Origin: Alphaproteobacteria bacterium AO1-B | GTDB taxonomy: Bacteria; Pseudomonadota; Alphaproteobacteria; Rhizobiales; Stappiaceae | Direction of reading: 5' to 3' | Assembly (NCBI GenBank): GCA_001890945.1 | Contig: MLAX01000002.1 | Coordinates: 992,001-1,056,000 of the forward strand | Length of the DNA stretch: 64,000 nt | Shown: positions 1 to 9,047 of the stretch, piece by piece | Layout of the letters: each line of letters starts with the position of its first letter | Numbering within the stretch: the first letter of the stretch is position 1 | Position numbers and translations under genes: made by a program | Notes under the pieces: generated by a model | Told to the model about the DNA's origin: nothing | Seen by the model: the letters and a program-made list of their open reading frames with translations, nothing else | Databases searched by the model: none

Positions 1-2196
1 CCGTCTGATGAAAACGAAGATGATGCCAAACCGGCCCGTGCTCGCCGCCGGCGCCGCCGCAAGTCTGACGTTGAAGCTGCATCAAGCGACGATGCCGGTG
101 ACAACGGCGACGATGAAGTCGAATCCGTTGGCGCGGAAGACGCCCTGGAAGAAGTGCCGGAGCGCCGCGCTCCGATGCGCAAGCAGTACAAGATCCAGGA
201 AGTCATCAAGCGCCGCCAGATCATCCTGGTGCAAGTCGTAAAAGAAGAGCGCGGCAACAAGGGCGCGGCTCTAACCACCTATTTGTCCTTGGCAGGCCGG
301 TATTCCGTTTTGATGCCGAACACGGCCCGTGGTGGCGGGATCTCCCGCAAGATCACACAGCCAACAGACCGCAAGCGGCTCAAGAAAATCGCAACTGAGC
401 TGGATGTGCCGGAAGGCATGGGCGTTATCCTGCGCACTGCAGGCGCAAGCCGCACCAAGGCAGAGATCAAGCGCGACTTTGAATATCTCATGCGGCTCTG
501 GGAGAATGTGCGCGAGCTGACATTAAAATCGAGCGCGCCGAGTCTCGTTTATGAGGAAGGCAGTCTGATCAAACGATCGATCAGGGACCTCTACAACAAG
601 GACATTGACGAGGTTTCGGTCGCAGGCGACGAAGGCTACCGGGAAGCAAAAGACTTCATGCGCATGCTCATGCCGAGCCATGCCAAGAACGTCCAGCCGT
701 ATCGCGACCCCTCCCCGCTGTTCATCCGCTATGGCGTGGAACCGCAGCTTGATGCCATGTTCTCGCCGCACGTGACCCTGAAGTCAGGCGGATACATTGT
801 GATCAACCAGACCGAGGCTCTGGTTTCCATCGACGTGAACTCGGGCAAGTCGACCCGCGAACACAACATTGAGGACACCGCCCTTCAGACCAATCTGGAA
901 GCCGCCGAGGAAGTGACAAGGCAGTTGCGCCTGCGCGACCTTGCCGGACTTGTTGTGATCGACTTCATCGATATGGAGGAATCGAAAAACAACCGGGCAG
1001 TCGAGCGGAAACTGAAGGACTGCCTAAAGAACGACCGCGCGCGGATCCAGGTCGGACGGATTTCCCATTTCGGTCTTCTGGAAATGTCGCGCCAGCGGCT
1101 GCGCACCGGTGTTCTGGAGAGCTCCACAACACCCTGTCCGCATTGTCAGGGCACGGGCATGATCCGGTCGGTGGAATCTGTGGCACTCCATGTACTGCGG
1201 TCCATCGAAGACAACCTTCTGAAGGGCGCAACGCACGATCTGATCATCCGGACGTCGGCAGAAGTCGCTCTTTATATCCTCAATCAGAAGCGCTCGAACC
1301 TGTTCGATCTTGAGGTGCGGTTCCTGGTCGGGATCGAGGTCCAGGCAGACCATATGGTCAATGGGCAGCTGTATGTTTTGGAACGCGGCGCCCTGATCGA
1401 TCGCGATCGTCAGCCGATGCCGACAGCGACTGTCCAGCCGGACATGATCGATATCATCGACGAAGATACCGAGCAGCCGGTTGTTGAAGAACAAGCTCAA
1501 CAGGACGATGACAATGGCGACCGCCGCCGCCGTCGTCGCCGCAAGCGCCGCCGGGGTGGTTCCGACACTCAAAGCGACGAGACCTCAGAGGCAAATGCCG
1601 ACAGCGAAAACGCTGATGGTGAACAGGCCGAAGCGCGCGGCTCGGACGACGACAACGACGATGAGCCGCGCCGCAAACGGCGCCGGGGCCGACGGGGTGG
1701 TCGCCGTGGGCGCCGTGACGACGAGATGGAAAATCGGGCGGACGATGCTGACGGTGACGGTGACTCTTCTGATGCACCTGTCTCTGACGACAGCTCGGAC
1801 GCTCAACCGACTGAAGTAACCGCGGTATCCGATGCACCGGGATCGGAAACTGTCGCGGCTGCCGACCCCGGCACCCCGGATCAGCCGGTTAATGGCGTCG
1901 ATGCAAGCGCATCGGAGCCGTCTGAACCTGTAGAACCTTCACAGGCAGCGGAAAGTGAAACTGCGGAAAGCACTGAGGAACCGGTTGCTCAAGCAGATGA
2001 ACCGCAAGACATCGTCATCGATACTCCAGTCTCCGAGCAGCCGGTCGAAGCTGAAGCGGTTGCAGAAGAGCCGGAAGAGCCGATTAAGCCTTCTGCTCCA
2101 GCCGAACCCGTTGTGACGAGTGAAACGTCTGGCGAAGAAAAAGCCGACAAACCGAAACGTGGCGGTTGGTGGCAACGCGGACGATCGTTCTTCTAA
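1..2196 (+). CDS. rne: Ribonuclease E/G, 3' portion (5' end outside window)
   Basis: Endoribonuclease of RNA decay and rRNA/tRNA processing, the scaffold of the degradosome. The reading frame is open from base 1, so the N-terminus lies upstream. The first about 55 residues are an Arg-run plus acidic stretch, matching the charged insertion that alphaproteobacterial RNase E carries inside its S1 domain. S1 sequence resumes at RKQYKIQEVIKRRQIILVQV, followed by the 5'-sensor region (GRYSVLMPNTARGGGISRKI). The DNase-I-like catalytic part shows VSIDVNSGKS and VVIDFIDMEE, whose Asp residues bind Mg2+ in the family. The Zn-link is CPHCQGTG near 1134-1157. The C-terminal third is a disordered Arg-rich/acidic tail ending in GGWWQRGRSFF. 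A strong terminator follows directly. Confidence 0.96.
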   Translation, partial: PSDENEDDAKPARARRRRRRKSDVEAASSDDAGDNGDDEVESVGAEDALEEVPERRAPMRKQYKIQEVIKRRQIILVQVVKEERGNKGAALTTYLSLAGRYSVLMPNTARGGGISRKITQPTDRKRLKKIATELDVPEGMGVILRTAGASRTKAEIKRDFEYLMRLWENVRELTLKSSAPSLVYEEGSLIKRSIRDLYNKDIDEVSVAGDEGYREAKDFMRMLMPSHAKNVQPYRDPSPLFIRYGVEPQLDAMFSPHVTLKSGGYIVINQTEALVSIDVNSGKSTREHNIEDTALQTNLEAAEEVTRQLRLRDLAGLVVIDFIDMEESKNNRAVERKLKDCLKNDRARIQVGRISHFGLLEMSRQRLRTGVLESSTTPCPHCQGTGMIRSVESVALHVLRSIEDNLLKGATHDLIIRTSAEVALYILNQKRSNLFDLEVRFLVGIEVQADHMVNGQLYVLERGALIDRDRQPMPTATVQPDMIDIIDEDTEQPVVEEQAQQDDDNGDRRRRRRRKRRRGGSDTQSDETSEANADSENADGEQAEARGSDDDNDDEPRRKRRRGRRGGRRGRRDDEMENRADDADGDGDSSDAPVSDDSSDAQPTEVTAVSDAPGSETVAAADPGTPDQPVNGVDASASEPSEPVEPSQAAESETAESTEEPVAQADEPQDIVIDTPVSEQPVEAEAVAEEPEEPIKPSAPAEPVVTSETSGEEKADKPKRGGWWQRGRSFF

Positions 2197-2225
2197 AGAT
2201 CGCTCAGCATCACGCCAAATAAATT

Positions 2226-2254
2226 AAAGGCGGCCGTCGTGGCCGCCTTTTTTG
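2226..2254 (+). terminator. Rho-independent terminator of rne
   Basis: Perfect 10-bp stem AAAGGCGGCC/GGCCGCCTTT with a 5-base loop, followed by TTTG and more T. It lies 30 bases after the rne stop. Confidence 0.9.
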
Positions 2255-2282
2255 TTTGAAAACCGGGCTTCGCTGGCGCTTA

Positions 2283-3443
2283 TCAGATCCAGTCCTTCAA
2301 ACGCTGCAAAGCGGTTTTCATGTCGTCATGAGCGCCGGCGAAGGAGAAACGCATGAACTCCTTGCCATGGACCGGATCAAAATCAACACCCGGCGTCGCT
2401 GCGACTCCGGCCTCATGAAGCATCCGTTTTGCAAATTCGAGGCTGTCATTGCTGAACAGGCTGATGTCCGCGTAGATGTAGAATGCGCCGTCCACAGGCA
2501 GCAGTTTGTCAAAACCGATCTCCGGCAATCCTTTCACCAGCAATTCCCGGTTTGCCGCATAGCCAGCTTTGACAGCCTCCAGTTCCTGAACGGCATCCAG
2601 CGCCGACGCGGCTGCGATCTGGGACAGCTCCGGTGGTGATATGTAAAGGCTCTGCGCAATGCGTTCAGTTGGCCTGACAAGTTGTTCGGGCAGCACCATC
2701 CAGCCAATCCGCCAGCCGGTCATACAATAATATTTCGAGAAGCTGTTGATGATAATGGCGTTTTGCGATGTTTCGAGAGCTGTTTTTTGTTCTCCGGCAT
2801 AATCCAGCCCATGATAGATCTCGTCGGAGATGAACCAGATCCCGGCTTGATCACAATATGCAATCAGATCCGACAAGGCTTCCGCAGTCATCATGGTGCC
2901 GGTCGGATTTGCCGGACTTGCAACAAGAACACCCCGCACCGGACCATCCTTTTGCGCATCATCCAAATGGTTTGGTGTCAGGCTCCAACGGGTCTCCGGC
3001 CCCACCTCAACTTCGACCGGTACTAGGCCCAAGGCTTTGATGATGTTCCGATAGGCCGGGTACCCCGGTGCGGTCAGGACTATGCGGTCACCGGGATCAA
3101 ACGCTGCCAGGAAGGCGAGATTGAACCCGGCGGAGGATCCGGTCGTTGCCATGATCCTGCCAGACGGCACATCCACCCCATACGCCTTCCGGTAATGAGA
3201 GGACAAAGCCTCCCGCAACGGCTTGATCCCGAGAGCTTCCGTGTATCCCAGCTTGCCGTGTTTCAGTGCTGCATCCGCAGCCGCAAGGGCAGTTTTTGGT
3301 GCCGGAGCAGATGGTTGCCCTACCTCCATGTGGATGATGGATCGGCCGGCGGCTTCCAGACTGGCCGCTTCCGACAACACATCCATGGCAATGAACGGTG
3401 CAACATCACTGCGTTTTGACGGCTGAAAACGGTCCGATGCCAT
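2283..3443 (-). CDS. Class I/II PLP-dependent aminotransferase
   Basis: Fold-type I aminotransferase of 386 residues, expected to move an amino group between an amino acid and a 2-oxo acid in the cytoplasm. Seen: ASPANPTG around residue 180, SDEIYH near 207, and the Schiff-base lysine K237 in SFSKYYCMTGWRIGW. The ATG at 3443 has a good Shine-Dalgarno (AAAGGAT) about 5 bases upstream. Its terminus faces rne, so the two are convergent, and its 5' end is back to back with the M48 protease gene. The substrate cannot be told from sequence; aspartate/alanine-type or branched-chain specificity are all possible. Confidence 0.9.
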   Translation of the reverse strand: MASDRFQPSKRSDVAPFIAMDVLSEAASLEAAGRSIIHMEVGQPSAPAPKTALAAADAALKHGKLGYTEALGIKPLREALSSHYRKAYGVDVPSGRIMATTGSSAGFNLAFLAAFDPGDRIVLTAPGYPAYRNIIKALGLVPVEVEVGPETRWSLTPNHLDDAQKDGPVRGVLVASPANPTGTMMTAEALSDLIAYCDQAGIWFISDEIYHGLDYAGEQKTALETSQNAIIINSFSKYYCMTGWRIGWMVLPEQLVRPTERIAQSLYISPPELSQIAAASALDAVQELEAVKAGYAANRELLVKGLPEIGFDKLLPVDGAFYIYADISLFSNDSLEFAKRMLHEAGVAATPGVDFDPVHGKEFMRFSFAGAHDDMKTALQRLKDWI

Positions 3444-3630
3444 GTCTAATCCTTTTGAACTGCAAGCGCCTTCCAGGGCAATGAACCCCTGCCCCTAAAC
3501 GCGGATGAACCTTTGCGCAAGTCCCTGAAAAAGGCAGCGCCGCCGCAGAAACAATTGACGCTGAATTTTTCTTTATTGCATCCAGCATTTCTTGACCCCA
3601 GGGGTTCCGGCCCATACCTTCGCCACAAAC

Positions 3631-5115
3631 ATGTTTCAACGCTCTGGAATGCCCTTGTCATCCGATCGCCCAAAAGGCCTCACAGAAGTCCTTGCCGCGC
3701 CTGTTCGCGGTCTCGCTTGCCTGATCAAAACGCCTGCTGCAACCGCGCGGAAAGCGGTGACCTTGACCTGCGCTGCCGCTTTGGTCTTGCCTGTGCTGTT
3801 TTCTCCCGCGCACGCCCAAAGAAAACTGCCGCTGGTTCGCGATGCGGAAGTGGAAGGTCTCTTGCGGGATTATGCGAAACCGATATTCCGCGTGGCCGGT
3901 ATCGGCAGTTCCGAACCCACGATCATTCTCGTCAATGACAAGACATTCAACGCCTTCGTTCCTGATTCCCGCCGGATGTTCATCAACATCGGCGTGATCT
4001 TGGAATCCGAAACACCTGGCGAAGTCATTGGCGTTCTGGCGCATGAGACCGGCCACATTGCAGGCCGCCACCTCGTTCGCATGCGGGCCGCGGCTTCAAA
4101 TGCACAGATCATGTCGGTTATCGCCATGATCTTGGGGGCTGGCGCTGCAGCTGCTGGTGCTGCCAGCGGCTCCGGTTCAGCCACCAGCGGGGGTGCGGCG
4201 GCCATTGTCGGCGCCGGCTCTCTCGGCCAACGCTCATTCCTTGCCTACCGGCGCAGCGAAGAAGCGGCAGCCGACCGCGCGGCACTGCGCTATCTGGATC
4301 AGACCGGTCAAAGCGCCCGCGGTCTGTTGCGCAACTTCCAGCGCATGGCCGAGCAGCAGATGTTCTCCAAACAGTTTGCAGACCCTTATGCGATCAGCCA
4401 CCCAATGGCCCAAGACCGCTTCAATGGGCTTTTGCGGGAAGCTCAGGAGTCAAAGCACTTTAACAAGCCTGAGGATTACGTCCTGCAGCACCGGCACGAT
4501 ATGGCGAAGGCAAAACTGTTTGCCTTCACCAGCCATCCGTCAGCAACCTTGCGCACCTATCCGCGCAAGGACAAAAGCCTGCCAGCTCAGTATGCACGGG
4601 CCATTGCAGCGATGCAGAGCCGTGGCAAAGGCGCTGTGGGCGAGATCGACAAGCTGATCCGGCAACACCCGACAAATCCCTATTTTCATGAGCTGAAGGG
4701 TCAGGCCCTCCTTGAAGGCGGTGATCCGAAAAGCGCGATCGCCCCATTCCGCAGAGCGCTCTCGATTCGGCCAAACGAGCCGCAATTCATGGTCTGGCTT
4801 GGCTATGCCCTGGTTGCATCAAACAATCCGGCCAATCTTGCTGAAGCGGAAAGCGTGTTGAAGCGCGCGATACAGCGCGATTCCAACTCAGGCACCGCCT
4901 ACGCACAGCTTGCGATCGCGCACGGGCGCCAAGGAGAACGGGCAGAAGCCGATCTTGCGACAGCCAAGGGCCTCATGGTGCGAGGCGAATTCGAGGCTGC
5001 CAAACGATACGCCGCCCGTGCTCAAAAAAGTTTGAACCGCGGGTCAGCTGCATGGCTGCAAGCAGATGATATTGTCGCCTACAAACCACCCAGCGTGCCA
5101 GGACAACGGCGCTGA
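3631..5115 (+). CDS. M48 family metalloprotease with TPR domain (BepA/YfgC-like)
   Basis: Secreted zinc metalloprotease, probably acting in periplasmic quality control of outer-membrane proteins as BepA does. Counting from the ATG at 3631 (494 residues), a signal peptide ends at SPAHA|Q near residue 63. The HExxH motif HETGH gives H138, E139, H142, and the third zinc ligand is probably the first Glu of RRSEEAAADR. A Gly/Ala/Ser-rich loop sits between the two. Residues about 330-470 look like tetratricopeptide repeats. The frame also opens at a TTG at 3592 and has an ATG at 3649; the long TTG version is unlikely. The dsbA-like gene follows 53 bases later on the same strand, so the two envelope proteins may be cotranscribed. 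Confidence 0.9.
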   Translation: MFQRSGMPLSSDRPKGLTEVLAAPVRGLACLIKTPAATARKAVTLTCAAALVLPVLFSPAHAQRKLPLVRDAEVEGLLRDYAKPIFRVAGIGSSEPTIILVNDKTFNAFVPDSRRMFINIGVILESETPGEVIGVLAHETGHIAGRHLVRMRAAASNAQIMSVIAMILGAGAAAAGAASGSGSATSGGAAAIVGAGSLGQRSFLAYRRSEEAAADRAALRYLDQTGQSARGLLRNFQRMAEQQMFSKQFADPYAISHPMAQDRFNGLLREAQESKHFNKPEDYVLQHRHDMAKAKLFAFTSHPSATLRTYPRKDKSLPAQYARAIAAMQSRGKGAVGEIDKLIRQHPTNPYFHELKGQALLEGGDPKSAIAPFRRALSIRPNEPQFMVWLGYALVASNNPANLAEAESVLKRAIQRDSNSGTAYAQLAIAHGRQGERAEADLATAKGLMVRGEFEAAKRYAARAQKSLNRGSAAWLQADDIVAYKPPSVPGQRR

Positions 5116-5168
5116 CTATTTTGACCTCACGGCTGGTGCGCCCATGCCATCAGTCTCTGGAGCATGAC

Positions 5169-5945
5169 ATGACCCCTTTCTCAAATTTGCTGCGTTTGCC
5201 GATGGCCCGATTTGCAGCTGCACTCGGATTGTTCGTCTCGGTTTTCAGCACGCCTGCGATCGCGCAAGACATTGACCGGGGCGAAATTGAAAAGATCGTG
5301 CGCGAGTACATTCTGAAAAACCCGGAAATCATCACCGAGGCTCTGACAGAGCTGGAACGCCGGGAACAGGAAGCTGAAGAAGCTGCGCGCCGTGAGGTGC
5401 TCACCAGCAGCGCAGATATTCTATATAACTCGACCCGCCAGGTCGTGCTCGGGAACCCGCAGGGCTCAGTCACTCTGGTCGAATTTTTTGATTACAACTG
5501 CGGCTACTGCAAACGTGCCTATGGCGACATGGTCCGCTTGATGGACGAGAACCCTGATCTGCGAGTGGTCCTGAAAGAGTTCCCGGTGCTCGGCCAGCCG
5601 TCTGTCGAAGCAGCTCAGGTCGCGATCGCGGTCAACTCCGTTGCACCGGAAAAGTATCATGCTTTCCATGAGGCGCTCATGACCCGTCGCGGTCAGGCCA
5701 ATCTTGCCAGCGCCATGGAAGCTGCAACGGGCGCCGGGATATCGACTGAAGATCTCCAAGCAGCGATGGCAACCGACGAGGCCGGCCAGACGATCGAAGA
5801 GGTTTACTCGCTGGCCAACCGTCTTGGACTGACGGGAACACCGTCTTACGTGATCGGCGATGAAGTGGTGATGGGAGCTGTCGGCTACGATCAGCTGAAC
5901 TCCAAGCTTTCCGACCTGAAGAATTGCGGCGAAACAACCTGTTAA
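5169..5945 (+). CDS. DsbA family thiol:disulfide oxidoreductase
   Basis: Periplasmic thioredoxin-fold protein of 258 residues. The ATG at 5169 gives a normal signal peptide cleaved after TPAIA|Q; a longer frame starts at TTG 5121 and is less likely. Residues 37-90 form a charged, helical N-terminal extension typical of the Com1/ScsC/BdbD-like branch. The redox motif is CGYC at C111-C114 in FFDYNCGYCKRAYGDM. The cis-proline loop is GTPSYVIGDEV. It could make disulfides or isomerise them, and the extension suggests possible oligomerisation. It follows the M48 protease closely and is followed by a terminator hairpin. Confidence 0.9.
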   Translation: MTPFSNLLRLPMARFAAALGLFVSVFSTPAIAQDIDRGEIEKIVREYILKNPEIITEALTELERREQEAEEAARREVLTSSADILYNSTRQVVLGNPQGSVTLVEFFDYNCGYCKRAYGDMVRLMDENPDLRVVLKEFPVLGQPSVEAAQVAIAVNSVAPEKYHAFHEALMTRRGQANLASAMEAATGAGISTEDLQAAMATDEAGQTIEEVYSLANRLGLTGTPSYVIGDEVVMGAVGYDQLNSKLSDLKNCGETTC

Positions 5946-5962
5946 TGAACGGCTTCCGAAAG

Positions 5963-5990
5963 CGGATTTCTTTATGAGAGATCCGTTTTC
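5963..5990 (+). terminator. Likely terminator after the dsbA-like gene
   Basis: Stem CGGATTTCT (5963-5971) pairs with AGAGATCCG (5977-5985) with one G-U pair and a 5-base loop, then TTTTC. It lies 18 bases past the stop. Confidence 0.6.
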
Positions 5991-6235
5991 AGGGGTTTTC
6001 CTGCCTGATTTGAATGCCTATAAGGAACTGTGTCGGTTTCGTAAGGAAATCAGACAAAGTATCTAGATCCGCTATACAATCCGGCGGAGCAAAGAGCGTG
6101 TTGTTGATCAGGTAATAGTAAGCCGGTCCAGTCTAAAACCCGGATTGGTTTGGCAATAACTTTATTGACCGGTTCCGCCGGGAGATTTCCGTCAGCGTTG
6201 CGCTAATTGCGGCCCGAGTACAAGAGCCAGAAGAC

Positions 6236-6706
6236 ATGAACAAAGATAACAAGAGTTTCGATACGGCCCTGATCCGCGATCTTGCGGTGCTGCTTGATGA
6301 AACCAATCTGTCCGAAATCGAACTGGAAAAGGGCGACACGCGGATCCGCGTCGCGCGCCAGATTTCCATCAGCGCACCGGTCAGCGTTGCAGCACCTGCT
6401 GCCCCTGCCCCGGCTGCAGCACCGGCCGCGGCGGCGGCTCCGGCAGCCGCGCCTGCTGACGCCGCACCGGCACAGGGTACCGTGGCTTCCCCGATGGTCG
6501 GCACAGCCTACCTGGCGGCAGAACCGGGCGCAGCACCGTTCGTTCAAGTCGGCGACAAGGTGGCCGAAGGTCAGACGATCCTGATCATCGAAGCCATGAA
6601 AACCATGAACCACATTCCGTCCACCAAGGCGGGCACCGTCAAGCAGATCCTTGTGGAAGACGCCCAGCCGGTGGAATTCGGCGAACCGCTCATTATCGTC
6701 GAATAA
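6236..6706 (+). CDS. accB: Biotin carboxyl carrier protein of acetyl-CoA carboxylase
   Basis: Carries the biotin that AccC carboxylates for malonyl-CoA synthesis. The protein has 156 residues: an N-terminal helical region, an Ala/Pro linker (about 47-80) and a biotinyl domain. The biotinylated residue is K122 in EAMKTMNHI, preceded by the usual ASPMVGTAYLAAEPGA strand. The third residue of the consensus EAMKM is Thr here, which is common in alphaproteobacteria. accC starts 15 bases after its stop, so they form one operon. The aroQ gene often found just upstream of accB is absent; 290 bases without a gene precede the start. Confidence 0.97.
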   Translation: MNKDNKSFDTALIRDLAVLLDETNLSEIELEKGDTRIRVARQISISAPVSVAAPAAPAPAAAPAAAAAPAAAPADAAPAQGTVASPMVGTAYLAAEPGAAPFVQVGDKVAEGQTILIIEAMKTMNHIPSTKAGTVKQILVEDAQPVEFGEPLIIVE

Positions 6707-6721
6707 GGAGCCGGTCCGGCC

Positions 6722-8065
6722 ATGTTCTCCAAAATCCTCATTGCTAACCGCGGTGAAATTGCCCTGCGCATCCTGCGCGCTTGTAAAGAGCTCGGCATTT
6801 CCACAGTCGCGGTCCATTCCACGGCAGATGCCGATGCCATGCATGTCCGCCTCGCGGACGAAAGCGTGTGCATTGGACCACCGGCGGCGCGGGACAGTTA
6901 CCTCAACATTCCGCAGCTTTTGGCCGCCTGTGAAATCACAGGCGCGGACGCAGTTCACCCTGGTTACGGCTTCCTGTCGGAAAACGCCCGGTTCGCTGAA
7001 ATCCTGGAAGCGCACAACATTGTCTTCATTGGCCCGACCTCTGATCATATCAAGATCATGGGCGACAAGATCCAGGCCAAGCAGACGGCCAAGGATCTCG
7101 GTATTCCAGTGGTCCCCGGATCAGATGGTGCGGTCACGCCGCAAGACGATGCGCATGCGATCGCCCGGGAAATCGGATATCCGGTTCTCGTGAAAGCCGC
7201 AGCCGGTGGCGGCGGACGCGGCATGAAGGTGGCGCAGACAGAAGCCGAACTCGATACCGCTCTGTCAACAGCCCGCTCGGAGGCAAAGGCTGCCTTCGGC
7301 GACGACGCCCTTTACATGGAAAAGTACCTCGGCAAGCCGCGGCATATCGAAATCCAGGTCTTGGGTGATGGACAGGGCAATGCGGTTCATCTGGGTGAGC
7401 GCGACTGCTCCTTGCAGCGCCGCCACCAGAAGGTTTTGGAAGAAGCCCCGTCCCCGTCCCTCAACCCTGAACAGCGCGCGGAAATTGGTGAGATTGTTGC
7501 CAATGCGATGCGCAAGCTGAAGTATCGCGGTGTCGGCACGGTCGAGTTCCTGTATGAAAACGGTGAGTTCTACTTCATCGAAATGAACACCCGTCTTCAG
7601 GTGGAACACCCGGTGACCGAGATGATCACCGGCATCGATCTGGTGAACGAACAGATCCGGATTGCCGCGGGCGGCTCGCTGGACATGGCCCAGGACGACA
7701 TCACGTTCGACGGTCATGCGATCGAGTGCCGGATCAACGCGGAAGATCCGCAAACCTTCGCGCCGTCTCCGGGCACGATCACCTACTACCACCCACCGGG
7801 CGGTCTGGGTGTGCGCGTCGATTCAGGTGTTTATCAGGGGTACAAGATCCCGCCTTATTATGACAGCCTGATCGGCAAGCTGATCGTGCATGGCCGTAAC
7901 CGTGTGGAATGCATGATGCGCCTGCGCCGGTGCCTGGATGAATTCGTCGTGGATGAGATCAAGTCGACCATCCCGCTGTTCCGGAACCTGGTTGAAAACC
8001 AGGATATCGCAAACGGCCAGTATGACATTCACTGGCTGGAGCAGTACCTGGCCAACAAGAAGTAA
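6722..8065 (+). CDS. accC: Acetyl-CoA carboxylase biotin carboxylase subunit
   Basis: ATP-grasp enzyme of 447 residues that carboxylates biotin on AccB with bicarbonate, the first step of fatty-acid synthesis. Typical landmarks: N-terminal [17 protein letters not shown], the Gly-rich ATP loop [21 protein letters not shown], and the catalytic segment [14 protein letters not shown]. Length matches the family. The start is preceded by AAGGAGCC. It is the second gene of accBC and is followed by a clear terminator, so aat is probably transcribed separately. Confidence 0.98.
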   Translation: MFSKILIANRGEIALRILRACKELGISTVAVHSTADADAMHVRLADESVCIGPPAARDSYLNIPQLLAACEITGADAVHPGYGFLSENARFAEILEAHNIVFIGPTSDHIKIMGDKIQAKQTAKDLGIPVVPGSDGAVTPQDDAHAIAREIGYPVLVKAAAGGGGRGMKVAQTEAELDTALSTARSEAKAAFGDDALYMEKYLGKPRHIEIQVLGDGQGNAVHLGERDCSLQRRHQKVLEEAPSPSLNPEQRAEIGEIVANAMRKLKYRGVGTVEFLYENGEFYFIEMNTRLQVEHPVTEMITGIDLVNEQIRIAAGGSLDMAQDDITFDGHAIECRINAEDPQTFAPSPGTITYYHPPGGLGVRVDSGVYQGYKIPPYYDSLIGKLIVHGRNRVECMMRLRRCLDEFVVDEIKSTIPLFRNLVENQDIANGQYDIHWLEQYLANKK

Positions 8066-8071
8066 AGTCAT

Positions 8072-8098
8072 AAGGGGCGGCAACGCCCCTTATTCTTT
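8072..8098 (+). terminator. Rho-independent terminator of accBC
   Basis: Perfect stem AAGGGGCG/CGCCCCTT around GCAA, followed by ATTCTTT, 7 bases after the accC stop. Confidence 0.85.
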
Positions 8099-8360
8099 GC
8101 AGGGGTCAGCACCAGTCCCGCCGTTCGGTGCTCACCTTTGTCCACTTACCGACATGCAGAACACCGTGTGCGTGGACCCAAAAACAGAATTGCCGGTTGA
8201 AGACTCGATTTTCGGTGTTTCCAAAACCCTTGAACTCGAAAACACTACATTTGAAAGTGCGGGGGCCATGCCCCAATTTGTTATAGAGGCGGTTTTCCCA
8301 TAACGCTGTCTGGACCGGGATTCTGCAAGCCAGTCCCAGTGCGAGGAACCAAGAGGATCC

Positions 8361-9047
8361 ATGGCAGGATACCAGAACGACGTCATCTTCGAGATCACGC
8401 CCCAGGTGCTGCTGAAAGCCTATGCTTGCGGGCTGTTTCCGATGGCCGAATCTGCCGACGATCCGGGCCTGTTCTGGCTGGAGCCCGAACAGCGCGGCAT
8501 CCTGCCGCTCGATACTGTCCATGTTCCGCGCCGGTTAAAACGCACAATCCGCAACGACCTCTTTGAAATCCGCATCAGCACTGATTTTCAGGGCGTCATT
8601 GACGGATGCTCCGCTCCCATGCCGGGCCGGCAAAAGACCTGGATCAACCGGGAGATCCGCCGGCTCTACGGCGAGCTGTTTGAGATGGGCCATTGCCACA
8701 CAGTCGAGGCCTGGCAGGACGGGGATCTTGTGGGCGGGCTCTACGGTGTGAGCCTCAACGGTGCTTTCTTCGGAGAAAGCATGTTCTCCTTCAAGACGGA
8801 TGCATCAAAGGTCTGCCTGATACACTTGGTGGCCCGGCTCAAAAAGGGCGGATACACGCTTCTCGATACACAATTCGTCACCGGCCACCTTGCCAAGTTC
8901 GGCACACTCGAAGTTCCGAAGGATGAATACAATGTCCTTTTGAGTTCCGCCCTGCAGCAGGAAACCGACTTCTACGCGCTCTCCACAAAAGCAACCGGTG
9001 CTGACATCCTCAGCATCCTGGACGGCCAGCCGGACGCCTCCTTCTAG
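8361..9047 (+). CDS. aat: Leucyl/phenylalanyl-tRNA--protein transferase
   Basis: Adds Leu or Phe from charged tRNA to proteins with N-terminal Arg or Lys, tagging them for ClpS/ClpAP degradation. The 228 residues show the family landmarks [25 protein letters not shown], the [15 protein letters not shown] segment, [19 protein letters not shown] and [15 protein letters not shown]. The start has a GAGGATCC-like ribosome-binding site. In many alphaproteobacteria aat is followed by a DUF2155 gene and the NDUFA12 gene; here the next gene is an unrelated 563-residue protein on the other strand. The two stop codons share one CTAG. Confidence 0.96.
   Translation: MAGYQNDVIFEITPQVLLKAYACGLFPMAESADDPGLFWLEPEQRGILPLDTVHVPRRLKRTIRNDLFEIRISTDFQGVIDGCSAPMPGRQKTWINREIRRLYGELFEMGHCHTVEAWQDGDLVGGLYGVSLNGAFFGESMFSFKTDASKVCLIHLVARLKKGGYTLLDTQFVTGHLAKFGTLEVPKDEYNVLLSSALQQETDFYALSTKATGADILSILDGQPDASF

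Noticed and set aside
8106..8360. Reading frames upstream of aat (for example 7938-8303 plus and 8106-8522 minus)
   Set aside because: They overlap accC, the terminator and aat in wrong frames and have no ribosome-binding site.
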